From contig NW_024881974.1 of the NCBI RefSeq assembly GCF_019059575.1, positions 124,001 through 188,000 of the forward strand: a DNA stretch of 64,000 bases, given 5' to 3'. Of the stretch, positions 1 through 9,446 are shown in pieces. This DNA is from Amphibalanus amphitrite (Eukaryota; Arthropoda; Thecostraca; Balanomorpha; Balanidae). The notes beneath the pieces are model-generated. The model saw only the letters and a list, made by a program, of their open reading frames with translations, ran no database searches and had not been told where the DNA came from. The translations under genes and the position numbers were made by a program. How positions within the stretch are numbered: the stretch's first letter is position 1; each line of letters begins with the position of its first letter.

Positions 1-175
1 CCGTTGATCTCAGGTCGAGTGTCTCAAGTTAGGGGTTTGTTTTTTGGTAAATAACTTTGCCAAATGACCGCGGAGCCGTCATTATGACACCACCGTATTC
101 TTTTCGGCCTAAGCGCATTGAATGATATACTTTTGCTAGTGATGTCAGCTTTAGGGTGTTGACCTCGGGTTGATG
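1..175. other. Unassigned flank at left edge
   Basis: No gene is visible. The stretch ends at the TTAA that bounds the first mobile element. It includes words such as GACCTCGGGT that resemble the TGACCT-rich elements nearby, so it may be part of another decayed repeat cut by the window edge. Confidence 0.4.
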
Positions 176-1347
176 TTAACCCGCGCCCGGCTGGGGGTCC
201 TGGATTTCCACGCCCTGCTGGGGGGGGGGGTGTTTGAACACCCCCTTCTAACTCGGCTCCTGAGCCACGTAGCGATACACGGAAGGCGGCGTTCGAAAGA
301 GCGTCAAAAATAATGACGAAATCACTTCGGTCAATTTTTTGGTCAGGTCAAAGGTCAGGTCACCAGAGGTCATTGAAGGCAAAATTTCGGCGATTTCCAG
401 GTCGAATGTCGACAATTTCCAAGAAGCCAACGCATAACTCGGGAACCAATAGAGCTACAGAGCCGCGGAAAGGCGCATTCGATAGCCCTATTAACGCCCT
501 TTCTGAGTAATTTTCTCAGATTTGACCTAACGTCAACGGTTTTGCCTGCAAGGGGCAAAAACTGCAAAAATAGCCGATTTTTTTCGGAAACAGTTTTTCT
601 GCAATAACTTTCGACCCAAGCCTTTTACGAGCTTACTTTTACCGGCATCGTGTTCCTCTCGTCAAGACGCATCGAATGAACTATAACTTGACCTTGAAAG
701 GTCAACTTTAAAATTTGACCTCAGGTCAAGGTCATGACCTGACCGGAAAGGGTCATGTTGCATATTCAGTCGATCCGTATCGTCGAGCTGAACACATCTA
801 AGGCGTTTTCATCGCTCTAGCATGCCTCTATCAAAAGTTATTTGCGAAAAACTGTTAGATGCCATTCGTGACCTAAGATGACCTCAGGGCATAAACAGGG
901 GTCACGGACACCATTTTCATGTTCAGTGTGTCTAAACCACTTGTAATCCAGTGTTTGGGAGTGTTTATAATGTCTTTCGTCCAAAAGAGGCGCATTTCAA
1001 TTTTCTCCCATTGACTTACAATGGGGAAGTCGCAAAATTGACCTGACCTTAGGTCATCGATAGCAAAATTCTGAGATATACATTTTGTACATGTTATTAC
1101 TCTTAGCAATCGCTGAAAGTTTCAAAGCGATCGGTCACTCGGTGTAGCTATGACAGACATTGAAACTTTTTATGAGGTGAGGTCACTTCAAGTGACCTGG
1201 TGACCTGACCTTGAATGACCTTGGTCTGAAATTTTCACAACATGTGTAGAATTGATGTATGAAGCCGTTTTTGAGATATTAGCGAAAAACCACAAGGGGG
1301 GGGGGGTGTTCAAACACCCCCCCCCCCCCCAGCAGGGCGCGGGTTAA
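176..1347. mobile_element. TTAA-flanked TIR element, copy A (TGACCT-rich interior)
   Basis: The sequence opens TTAA-CCCGCGCCCGGC and closes AGCAGGGCGCGGG-TTAA, so terminal inverted repeats sit directly against a TTAA target duplication on both sides, as in piggyBac-type elements. Inside each end is a G-run/C-run hairpin around GTGTTTGAACAC (about 221-246 and 1296-1332). The interior is non-coding and full of TGACCT/AGGTCA words. No transposase is present, so it is a non-autonomous element. It is closely related, in inverted orientation, to the element at 5286-6495. The assignment to piggyBac rests only on TTAA and the CCC start. Confidence 0.8.
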
Positions 1348-2115
1348 ATCAAAGTCACTCGGGTCACGAAGCCGGTCAAAGGAAGTCATGCTGCATGTCA
1401 TTGGATTCCACAGGTCTTTTTGAGTCTATTGGAGGCTTCCGTGACTCGCTAGATCCATTTGCTCGAGAGTTATTAACGTAAACTCTGACGGACGTATAAT
1501 GTCATATATAACATAGATTATTTGAAATTGACCTCTTCTCTGCTACCTATATTTTTTTTCAAAATAAAGATCATCTCGTGTTCAGAAAAATCAGACACAC
1601 AAAAATAGGGACGAGATCATCTACTAAGACAAACTTCGAAGTCGACCTATCATCAGGCCAATGGTAACAAACCGACATGAGTAAGCCAAAACCGACATGT
1701 TACCAGTTACCAGTTACAGACCTGTGTAAGAACCCCCTACCGGAAAGGCGGTGGCCTCATCACACACGTTACACGCCTTTTTACTGCCGGAGCCGGAACT
1801 GTATAGGTTGCCCCTCAGACCGCAATCTAATGTGATTCACAGTTGGCTCAGCAGCTTTTGTCGTACCCCTGCGCGATAGCACGAGCAGCTGCTCTGTAGA
1901 AAACTTCCCTCGATGTGTCACATGCGTCTGCAGCGTTCACCTATTCATACCTCCTATGTGTGTACCTATGCATTTGTATTTGTGTATTCGCATTTGCAGC
2001 ATGTATTTGTATCTAGTACCTAATAACCCCGTGATTCGAACATCGTAGACGTTTGGCATTATGAAATAGTAACCTCTTTGCACAACTTTCACTGGTCTCC
2101 ACAGGACACAGGGTA
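1348..2115. other. Unassigned intergenic stretch
   Basis: AT-rich with no convincing coding region, RNA gene or repeat boundary that I can recognise. The short open frames here lack family resemblance. Confidence 0.4.
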
Positions 2116-4138
2116 TTAACCCACGCCCCGCAGGGGAGGGCCGAAACGCCCCCCCCCCCTGTCCTTTACCGTCTTTGTTGGCAATGTAAGTGTTAAATTT
2201 AACCATGCAACGATCAGATCCACAAGCCAGGTTCGCAATCTTGGTGTGATTTTCGACCGCAACTTAGATTTTCAGCCACATGTCGATCACTTGATTCCAA
2301 AATGTACTGCAATGCTGCTCGCGCTGAACCATGCCAAACATGTTATTCCCATCGCGACTGTGAAGTACCTTGTGCAAGCTCTAGTCTTTCCCACAATGCG
2401 GTACTGCATGTCTGTCTATGGAATTTGCAACAAAACCCAGGTGCGTCGAATCCAAAAATTAGTCAACTTTGCGGCACGTGTGACCGGACGCCGGAAAACT
2501 GATCACATTTCAGATGCAGTACGAGCGCTGGGCTGGTTTACTGCTGAAGAGCTCATAACTTACCACCGAGTTCTAGTCATTCACCGACTGTTAGACTACC
2601 ATGTGCCGTCACCCATAGCTCAGACTATCTGCCCTCCCGCTCACCATCAGCACGATCACAATACACGGACTGCGGGTCTCCTCTCTGTGCCGCGCATCCG
2701 CACCGAGGCAGGACGCAGTCGTTTATGCTACAGTGCTGTGAAGGCGTACAACGACGTACCGAGACCACCCGGAATGTCTTTTAAAACCGCTACCAAGCAG
2801 CATCTGTTTAGCCGCCGCGATTGACGCCTATGTACTCGTATCGTTCGCAGACGTTATTCGGGAATGAGTGGTGTGTCGTGTCTGATTTGCAGTGAGCTGT
2901 GAGACTGTGAACGAGTGCCCCCCATCAACGATGTTTGTTTACTTCTGTGACGTGCAATGACGAAAAGCCACTGATTGCAGTGGACTCGTTGTGAATAAAT
3001 AAGTTTCAAGTTTCAAGTTTCAAGTCGATATCTCCTAAACGGCTGGAGATAGCGCCACCAAACTTTCAGGACCCCTCTGGGCATCAATTTTGCACATTGG
3101 GGCGAAAAACGTTTCCAGAGGCTATGATAGGTTGGTCACAAATGACGTCAGAATGACGTCATGTTCTGTCATTTTCGACCGAAAAAAGACCTTCGCGAGA
3201 AGACCTGTCAGGCCTACAGCTTTGAAGATACAGAAAAATGATCAAGACTTAAAAGGTGTAGAATTGACAGGGCTACAAAACTGCTATCTAGGATTTTTGA
3301 AATTTTTGAGTTTTGACCCCCAAAAATCAAAAAGCATTTTTTGGATATATTAGCCAAAAAATCTAAAAAGTTTTTTGAATCTCGAAAAACTGGAATATAT
3401 GTGATAGCACCTACCGTCTTCTATTTACATACCAAATTTCAGATCGATATCTCGTTTTTTGGCCAAGTTATAGCGAAAAAAAAAATCAAAAATGATGACG
3501 TCAAATTTTCAAACTCAATTTTTGGCAATTGTACACCTCTTAGGGCAAAACAAAGACCACCATTAGACTCCCCGTGACGAGCTGCATCGAATCGATACCC
3601 ATTTTATGCAAAAATATCAACTTTGAAATGAGACCTAATTTGACCTGACCTTGACCTGACCTTCACCAAAACATGACCCCAAAGGCTGCCTGACCCACAT
3701 AATCGCATTTGCCATGTAAAATGGACCATAAAACATGTATCACACGACACTTTCACACGACACTTTCATATTGTGACCCCCAAGTGACCTGACCTCTGTG
3801 ACCTGACCTGGTATCAGTGACCTCAGATAGCAAAGTATGTGTTTGACGAACTATGTACCATCGATGGTTTTCAATAACTTACCAATTTACTCGATTTCAC
3901 AACACATTTCTTGAAATGCCTGAACGGTGAAAATCCGACCTTTGACCTGACCTGTGACGTCATCGGTTTGACCTAGGTCAATGAAATTTGGTCACAAGGT
4001 AGTTCCCCGGTGGGGCTATCGAACGCCGTTTGAGTTTTGAAAATCGGCCGGTAAATTTCCGAGGTCTTCGGGGTGCCGAAAGCCCCCCCCCCCTACGGGT
4101 GGTAGGGTCCGCTGATAGCCCTACAGGGCGCGGGTTAA
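2116..4138. mobile_element. TTAA-flanked TIR element, copy C, split by a LINE
   Basis: The left end is TTAA-CCCACGCCCCGC and the right end ACAGGGCGCGGG-TTAA, matching the family at 176-1347. The TGACCT-rich non-coding interior resumes after a LINE fragment inserted near the left end (about 2160-3024). G/C runs lie just inside both ends but are more decayed than in related copies. Without the LINE the element would be roughly 1.1-1.2 kb, the usual size of its relatives in this window. Confidence 0.7.
2160..3024 (+). mobile_element. 5'-truncated LINE: C-terminal end of reverse transcriptase ORF plus 3' tail
   Basis: An open frame from about 2171 to the TGA at 2822-2824 encodes the C-terminal part of a non-LTR retrotransposon ORF2 of the jockey/CR1 type. 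The residues before and after NLGVIFDRNLDF are the segment that follows the polymerase core in such proteins. There is no ATG at the left boundary because the element is 5'-truncated, as expected for LINE integration. A 3' UTR of about 170 bp follows, with AATAAA near 2994 and a short tandem tail of TTTCAAG units to about 3024, a common end for this LINE group. The catalytic polymerase motif is missing, so the copy is dead. It lies inside the TTAA element at 2116-4138. The exact 5' junction and clade are uncertain. Confidence 0.8.
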
Positions 4139-4653
4139 TCCGCCTTTGAAGTATGCAACTATATGCAAAGATAGGATTTAATTCTAATGTGTTTTATCCT
4201 AACCGAGCTCTGGAGCTACGTATCTAATGCGCATCCTACTGTGGCTCTTCGATGACAGCAATGTCAGTGCGCTGTTGTCATACCTAAAATTATACGTAAA
4301 GGCATAGTTTAGACAAATATAGCAAATAGCATAGCAAAGACACAGCCTGTTGATTGATTGGTACTTACATTGTCTTTGTCTATATGTAGTTGTTGTTGGT
4401 ACAAATGTTAACAACTGCTAGGTTTTCATAACGTTACCGACGGACCATGTGCCGGGAGGTAAAACGTAGGGTAAACACTAAACACTGAGCCTATGGCATG
4501 TCTGCTCTGATGTGACGATCGATGTCGGCCACAGGCCAGTGTAACAATAACATCTGAGCGGTTCGGACGAGTCACGTGTTTGTCCGTCTGCTCATGCATT
4601 CGAGAGTCCGCGCAGGCTCCGCTATATAGTCCATTGTTCAGGCAGCTTGAAGT
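4139..4653. other. Unassigned intergenic stretch
   Basis: No gene, RNA gene or clear repeat is visible between two mobile elements. Confidence 0.4.
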
Positions 4654-4810
4654 CAGTAGCGGCGGAACAACTTCAATTAAGGGGGGGGTGGGCACTGCTG
4701 ACTTTTGGTCCCATTCTTTCCATGCAACGCCCATAGGGCTAATGTTAAATGCCAAAATCAAAGGGGGGCACGGTGCCCCGGTGCCCCCCCCCCCGTTCCG
4801 CCGCCTAGGG
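4654..4810. mobile_element. hAT-like MITE (CAGTAGCGGCGG family), copy 1
   Basis: 157 bp with TIRs CAGTAGCGGCGGAAC and GTTCCGCCGCCTAGG. The flanking 8-mers CTTGAAGT and CTTGAACC agree at 6 of 8 positions, so the target duplication has decayed. A second copy lies at 40365-40520 with the same interior, including the phrase CATAGGGCTAATGTTAAA. No coding capacity. Confidence 0.7.
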
Positions 4811-5285
4811 CTTGAACCAGTGCTGTTGCTTTGTTGTGTGTGGCTGCTTTGTACTTATGCAACAGATCGCTTGCGCTTTATCGAACGACTTTATCATTCG
4901 ATTCATTCGCGTTTCAAGCAGTGTAAGCCCTGGCAGTCTGCCAGAACGCAGCCATGATGGACGAACCTATGGACTCGACTGGAAGTCACCGCTCGTTTAG
5001 CGACTGTCGCGTCCTCTACACAGAGTCGGTGGTATGCTTTTCGTCGTGGTGGCACTGGCGTCGGAGCTGGGCTCCCAAACACGGCTTTCTCTCTCTACTG
5101 TCGACCCAAAACTGAGCTGCTTGACGTGTTGAAAGCAGATTTCTAAAATACATGGGCGCAGTTAGGATAAGGACAGGGGGCAACCAAACTCATTCTGAAA
5201 CGGCCCAGCCTTACAAAGCCTGATGAGGTCAGGCTGTAATGCGTACCCAGGGGCCAGAGTAAAAGGAAACATTTAACATGCAACT
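4811..5285. other. Unassigned intergenic stretch
   Basis: No convincing gene or repeat is seen. Confidence 0.4.
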
Positions 5286-6495
5286 TTAACCCGCACCCTG
5301 CTGGGGGGGAGGGTGTGTTTGAACACCCCCCCTTCCCTTGTGGTTTTTCGCGAATATCTCAAAAATGGCGGCGCGGAGTGCCGCCGTTTTTGGTACACCT
5401 TATCATACATCAATTCTACACATGTTGTGAAAATTTCAGACCAAGGTCATTCAAGGTCAGGTCACCAGGTCACTTGAAGTGACCTCACCTCATAAAAAGT
5501 TTCAATGTCTGTCAAAGCTACACCGAGTGACCGATCACTTTGAAAGTTTCAGCGATTGCTAAGAGCAATAGCATGTACAAAATGTATATCTCAGAATTTT
5601 GATATCGATGACCTAAGTTCAGGTCAATTTTGCGACCTCCCCATTATAAGTCAATGGGAGAAAATTGAAATGCGCCTCTTTTTGATGAAGGACATTATAA
5701 ACACTCCCAAACACTGAATTACAAGTGGTTTAGACACACTGAACATGAAAATGGCGTCCGTGACCCCTGTTTATGCCCTGAGGTCATCTAAGGTCACGAA
5801 TGGTATCTAACAGTTTTTCGCAAATAACTTTTGATAGAGGCATGCTAGAGCGATGAAAACGCCTTAGATGTGTTCAGCTCGACGATACGGATCGACTGAT
5901 ATGCAACATGACCCTTCCCGGTCAGGTCATGACCTTGACCTTGACCTCAGGTCAAATTTTCAAGTTGACCTTTAAAGGTCAAGTTACAGTTCATTCGACG
6001 CGTCCTGACGAGAGGAATACTGCCGGTAAAAGTAAGCTCGTACAAGGCTTTGGTCAAAAGTTATTGCAGAAAAACTGTTTCCGAAAAAATCGGCTATTTT
6101 TGCAGTTTTTGCCCCCTGCAGGCAAAACCGTTGAAGTTAGGTCAAATCTGAGGGAATTGCTCAGAAAGAGCGTTAACAGGGCTATCGAATGCGCTTTTCC
6201 GCGGCGCTGTAGCTCTATTGGTTCCCGAGTTATGCGTGAGCTTCTTGGAAATTGTCGACATTCGACCTGGAAATCGGCGAAATTTTGCCTTCAATGACCT
6301 CTGGTGACCTGACCTTTGACCTGACCAAAAAATTGACCGAAGTGATTTCGTCATTATTTTTGACGCTCTTTCGAACGCCGCCTTCTGCGTATCGCTACGT
6401 GGCCCAGGAGCCGAGTTAGAAGGGGGGTGTTTGAACACCCCCCCCCCCCCCAGCAGGGCGTGGAAATCCAGGACCCCCAGCCGGGCGCGGGTTAA
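5286..6495. mobile_element. TTAA-flanked TIR element, copy B (inverted relative to copy A)
   Basis: Bounded by TTAA-CCCGCACCCTGC and GGGCGCGGG-TTAA. Read on the opposite strand it matches 176-1347 closely; over several hundred bases compared by eye the two are about 95% identical. It carries the same subterminal GTGTTTGAACAC G-run/C-run hairpins. Its long open frames are shared with copy A in either direction and look incidental. Confidence 0.8.
6310..6322 (-). promoter_or_regulatory. Perfect DR1 nuclear-receptor-type site in element B
   Basis: TGACCT-T-TGACCT, i.e. AGGTCA-A-AGGTCA on the minus strand: two perfect half-sites spaced by one base, the consensus bound by HNF4 and RXR/USP-type receptors. 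The same site is kept in copy A at 345-357. Function is not shown; it is a motif match. Confidence 0.4.
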
Positions 6496-7019
6496 CGTGA
6501 CATGCTCACTTCATCCTTCCAGTTCCAGCCAATGTGTAGGGGAGAGAGAGTGGGGTAAGACGCCCAGGTGGGGTTAAGACGCCCAGGTGGGGTAAGACGC
6601 CCAGGTGAGGGTAAGACGCACTTTCAATATAACAGGAAACTGTTAACATATAGGTATTATAGTTGTAGGTAGGTACTAGGTTCTTACAACGTTTGCTTCT
6701 GCGTCTTGTTTGTATGGGCATGATTTTCGGTCACGAGGTGGTGTCGTTTGCATGCGGTGAGCACTTTATGTTTTGATATGTTCTGATATGATTTTTTGTC
6801 TCATCGTTTCCATCTTATAACTGGGAGAGAGCCTTGAAATTATGTTGCAGATGCATTTTGCCCATAGCTCATAGAGGCGCTTTACGTGTTGCAACGAGTC
6901 TATGCCTCACGATTAAATCTCTTTGAAAAAAAATGGAGCTCAAAGACATTCGGTAGTTAAGGGTAAGCCCCCCCCCCCCCCCACACACACACACAATTCA
7001 TTGTCTGCTTCAGGGCTGC

Positions 7020-7230
7020 GGAGTCTATGCCTTTTCGACGCCTCCAATTCCGACCCCGACTCCGGTTTCCAAAAAACAACTTCGACTCCAACTCCGGGCT
7101 TCGACTGTCGACTCCAATCGACTCCAACTCAGACTCAGACTCGGCAGACCTTGAATGACTGCGAAGCTGATGGATTTTCGGTGGCTCCGACTCCGGCTCC
7201 GGCTTTAATTCCATAATCGACTCCGACTAT
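7020..7230. repeat. Degenerate GACTCC/GACTCT simple repeat
   Basis: A run of imperfect GACTCC-type hexamers preceded by a C-run and (CA)n near 6968-6995. Frames on both strands here (Thr/Pro-rich or Glu/Ser-rich) are products of the repeat, not genes. Confidence 0.7.
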
Positions 7231-7256
7231 AAATTAAGTGTAAGGTTAGGTAAGTA

Positions 7257-7845
7257 CAGGGTGACACAAAAAAGCGGTTATCACCAAAATTCGAATAACT
7301 TCAGAAGTTTTATTCAAATCATCACCAAACTTCGGCCACTTTAGGTCACATCTATGTAGCAGACATTCACCAAGTTTCAAGTATTCACTACGAATACTTT
7401 TAGTACAGTGTGTGTTTTACTGACGCTCCACAATGTGCTCCAGGTGAGCGCCCCGGCGCTGCAGGGCGTAGGCACACCTGCACCCGGCGGGCAAAGTTGT
7501 CGATAACCCGATAAGAATAACGTTTCAGGGGTAGCACACCCCCTGAGCACTGTCTCCAGAGGCCATTGCACTCTGTAAAGTGCACAGCCATCGGGTTATC
7601 GACAACTTTGCCCGCCGGATGCAGGTGTGCCTACGCCCTGCAGCGCCGGGGCGCTCACCTGGAGCACATTGTGGAGCGTCAGTAATACACACACTGTACT
7701 AAAAGTATTCGTAGTGAAGACTTGAAACTTAGTGGATGTATGCTACATAGGTGTGACCTAAAGTGGCCGAAGTTTGGTGATGATCTGAATAAAACTTCCG
7801 AAGTTATTCGAATTTTAGTGATGACCGCTTTTTTGTGTCACCCTG
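7257..7845. mobile_element. Fold-back mariner-like MITE with TA target duplication
   Basis: Ends are CAGGGTGACACAAAAAAGCG and its inverse, each flanked by TA (7255-7256 and 7846-7847), the Tc1/mariner target duplication. Almost the whole element is an inverted repeat with arms of about 250 bp (7257-7507 and 7592-7845) around an 85-bp spacer. In one direction each arm can encode residues like VIDNFARRVQVCLR followed, after a small frame disturbance, by GAHLEHIVERQ; this resembles the extreme C-terminus of mariner-family transposases. The element therefore looks like two inverted copies of a transposase gene's 3' end plus its TIR. Confidence 0.8.
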
Positions 7846-8046
7846 TATAAGGTAATTAAAGTAAGGATAACTACGAATGTAAGGTTACCTAGTATAAGGG
7901 GAGACGCCCGTTCCCGGGGCGTCTTACCCACCCCGTGGGGTAAGACGCCCTTTTGCAAGACTTTTTTAAAACGTCTGTGTCGCTCACTACGTAGGTGATA
8001 ATGCACAATTTTCAGCTCGTAAAGAAGGAGAAATAGTTGGTTTGAT

Positions 8047-8240
8047 GCCAGTTTTACCAACAGAAAAATAGCCGCCTGCCGGATTTTTTTTTGTCTAAAG
8101 ACCGCTTTACATACGGAGCATAAATGGTAAAGCCCTATCCGATTACGTGCCCACTGCCCATCGCGTTTGCGCTCCGTATATGAAGCAGTCTTTACGCAAA
8201 AATTCCGGCAGGCGGCTATTTTTCTGTTGGTAAAACTGGC
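8047..8240. mobile_element. Palindromic MITE, about 80-bp arms
   Basis: GCCAGTTTTACCAACAG at the left is mirrored by CTGTTGGTAAAACTGGC at the right. Complementarity continues through AATAGCCGCCTGCCGGA to the shared ATACGGAGC. The central ~40 bp is unpaired. No coding capacity. Confidence 0.75.
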
Positions 8241-8697
8241 CTCTGTTCTAGTGCATACATACATATATGTATCTCAATTGTGGACGCAGTTATGCGGGGA
8301 GTGTTCGCATTTTCCCTAAAGGGGGGCGTCTTACCCCACTCTCCCCTATTGTTGAGCTGGTCCGTTTCTTGTATCTTTAGGAACAGCCCACCCTATCCTA
8401 GATTCATGTTCCGGGCTACCGACTACCTTTACCAGACAGCCGAAAAGGGCCCTTTCGTGCTGCCCGGAAATGTCTTGTCGAACACACATTTTTCTCATGT
8501 GCGTTTTACTTCTCGCATGCTGTATCTTTCATTGCTGTGCACATAGGTACATGTGCGCTCTTTGTCAGTGCATTTCGTATGCACCAGCGATTGATTGCTG
8601 GGCCCCGCTCAGCCAAGGCCACTGTCCGAGCTCCGGAAATTCAACTACTAAACTACAAAGCCGTCCTCCAAAAGCCTTCCCATGGGTACCGTATCGT

Positions 8698-9446
8698 GGG
8701 ACTCTGACAGGGCTATGGGCGCCGCCCTGATACTCTGACAGGGCTATGTGCGCCGTCCTGGGACTCTGACAGGGATATGTGCGCCGTCCTAGGACTCTTG
8801 ACAGGGCTATGTGCGCCGTCCTGGGACTCTGACAGGGCTATGGGCGCCGTCCTGGGACTCTGACAGGGCTATCGGCGCCGTCCTGGGACTCTGACAGGGC
8901 TATGTGCGTCGTCCTGGGACTCTTGACAGGGCTATGTGCGCCGTCCTGGGACTCTGACAGGGCTATGGCGCCGCCCTGGTACTCTGACAGGGCTATGTGC
9001 GCCGTCCTGGTACTCTGACAGGGCTATGTGCGCCGTCCTGGGACTCTGACAGGGCTATGTGCGCCGTCCTGGGACTCTTGACAGGGCTATGTGCGCCGTC
9101 CTGGGACTCTGACAGGGCTATGGCGCCGCCCTGGTACTCTGACAGGGCTATGTGCGCCGTCCTGGGACTCTGACAGGGCTATGGGCGCCGTCCTGGGACT
9201 CTGACAGGGCTATCGGCGCCGTCCTGGGACTCTGACAGGGCTATGTGCGCCGTCCTGGGACTCTTGACAGGGCTATGTGCGCCGTCCTGGGACTCTGACA
9301 GGGCTATGTGCGCCGCCCTGGTACTCTGACAGGGCTATGTGCGCCGCCCTGGTACTCTGACAGGGCTATGTGCGCCGTCCTGGTACTCTGACAGGGCTAT
9401 GTGCGCCGTCCTGGCACTCTGACAGGGCTATGTGCGCCGTCCTGGT
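8698..9446. repeat. 31-bp minisatellite, about 24 copies
   Basis: Unit approximately GACTCTGACAGGGCTATGTG plus CGCCGTCCTGG. Variants differ mostly at GTGCG versus GGGCG or CGGCG, and some units carry an extra T (CTCTTGACAGG). The order of variants repeats within the array, suggesting block duplications. Confidence 0.9.

Larger units (their letters stand above)
6537..8348. mobile_element. TIR element with GGGGTAAGACGCCC ends, hosting two palindromic insertions
   Basis: The left end starts TAGGGGAGAG and contains GTGGGGTAAGACGCCC; the right end is the inverse, GGGCGTCTTACCCC then CTCCCCTA. The motif GGTAAGACGCCCAGGT is repeated about four times at the left end, and another inward-facing pair lies near 7895-7950. 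Inside are a 589-bp fold-back MITE (7257-7845) and a smaller palindromic MITE (8047-8240). Flanking bases are TA on each side. I do not recognise the family. Confidence 0.6.

Noticed and set aside
2116-4138. 3090-3577 open frames inside copy C as genes
   Set aside because: They fall in the non-coding, TGACCT-rich interior of the element and have low-complexity Lys/Phe-rich translations.
8698-9446. CRISPR-like array
   Set aside because: Units are contiguous without unique spacers, in a eukaryotic genome; it is a minisatellite.
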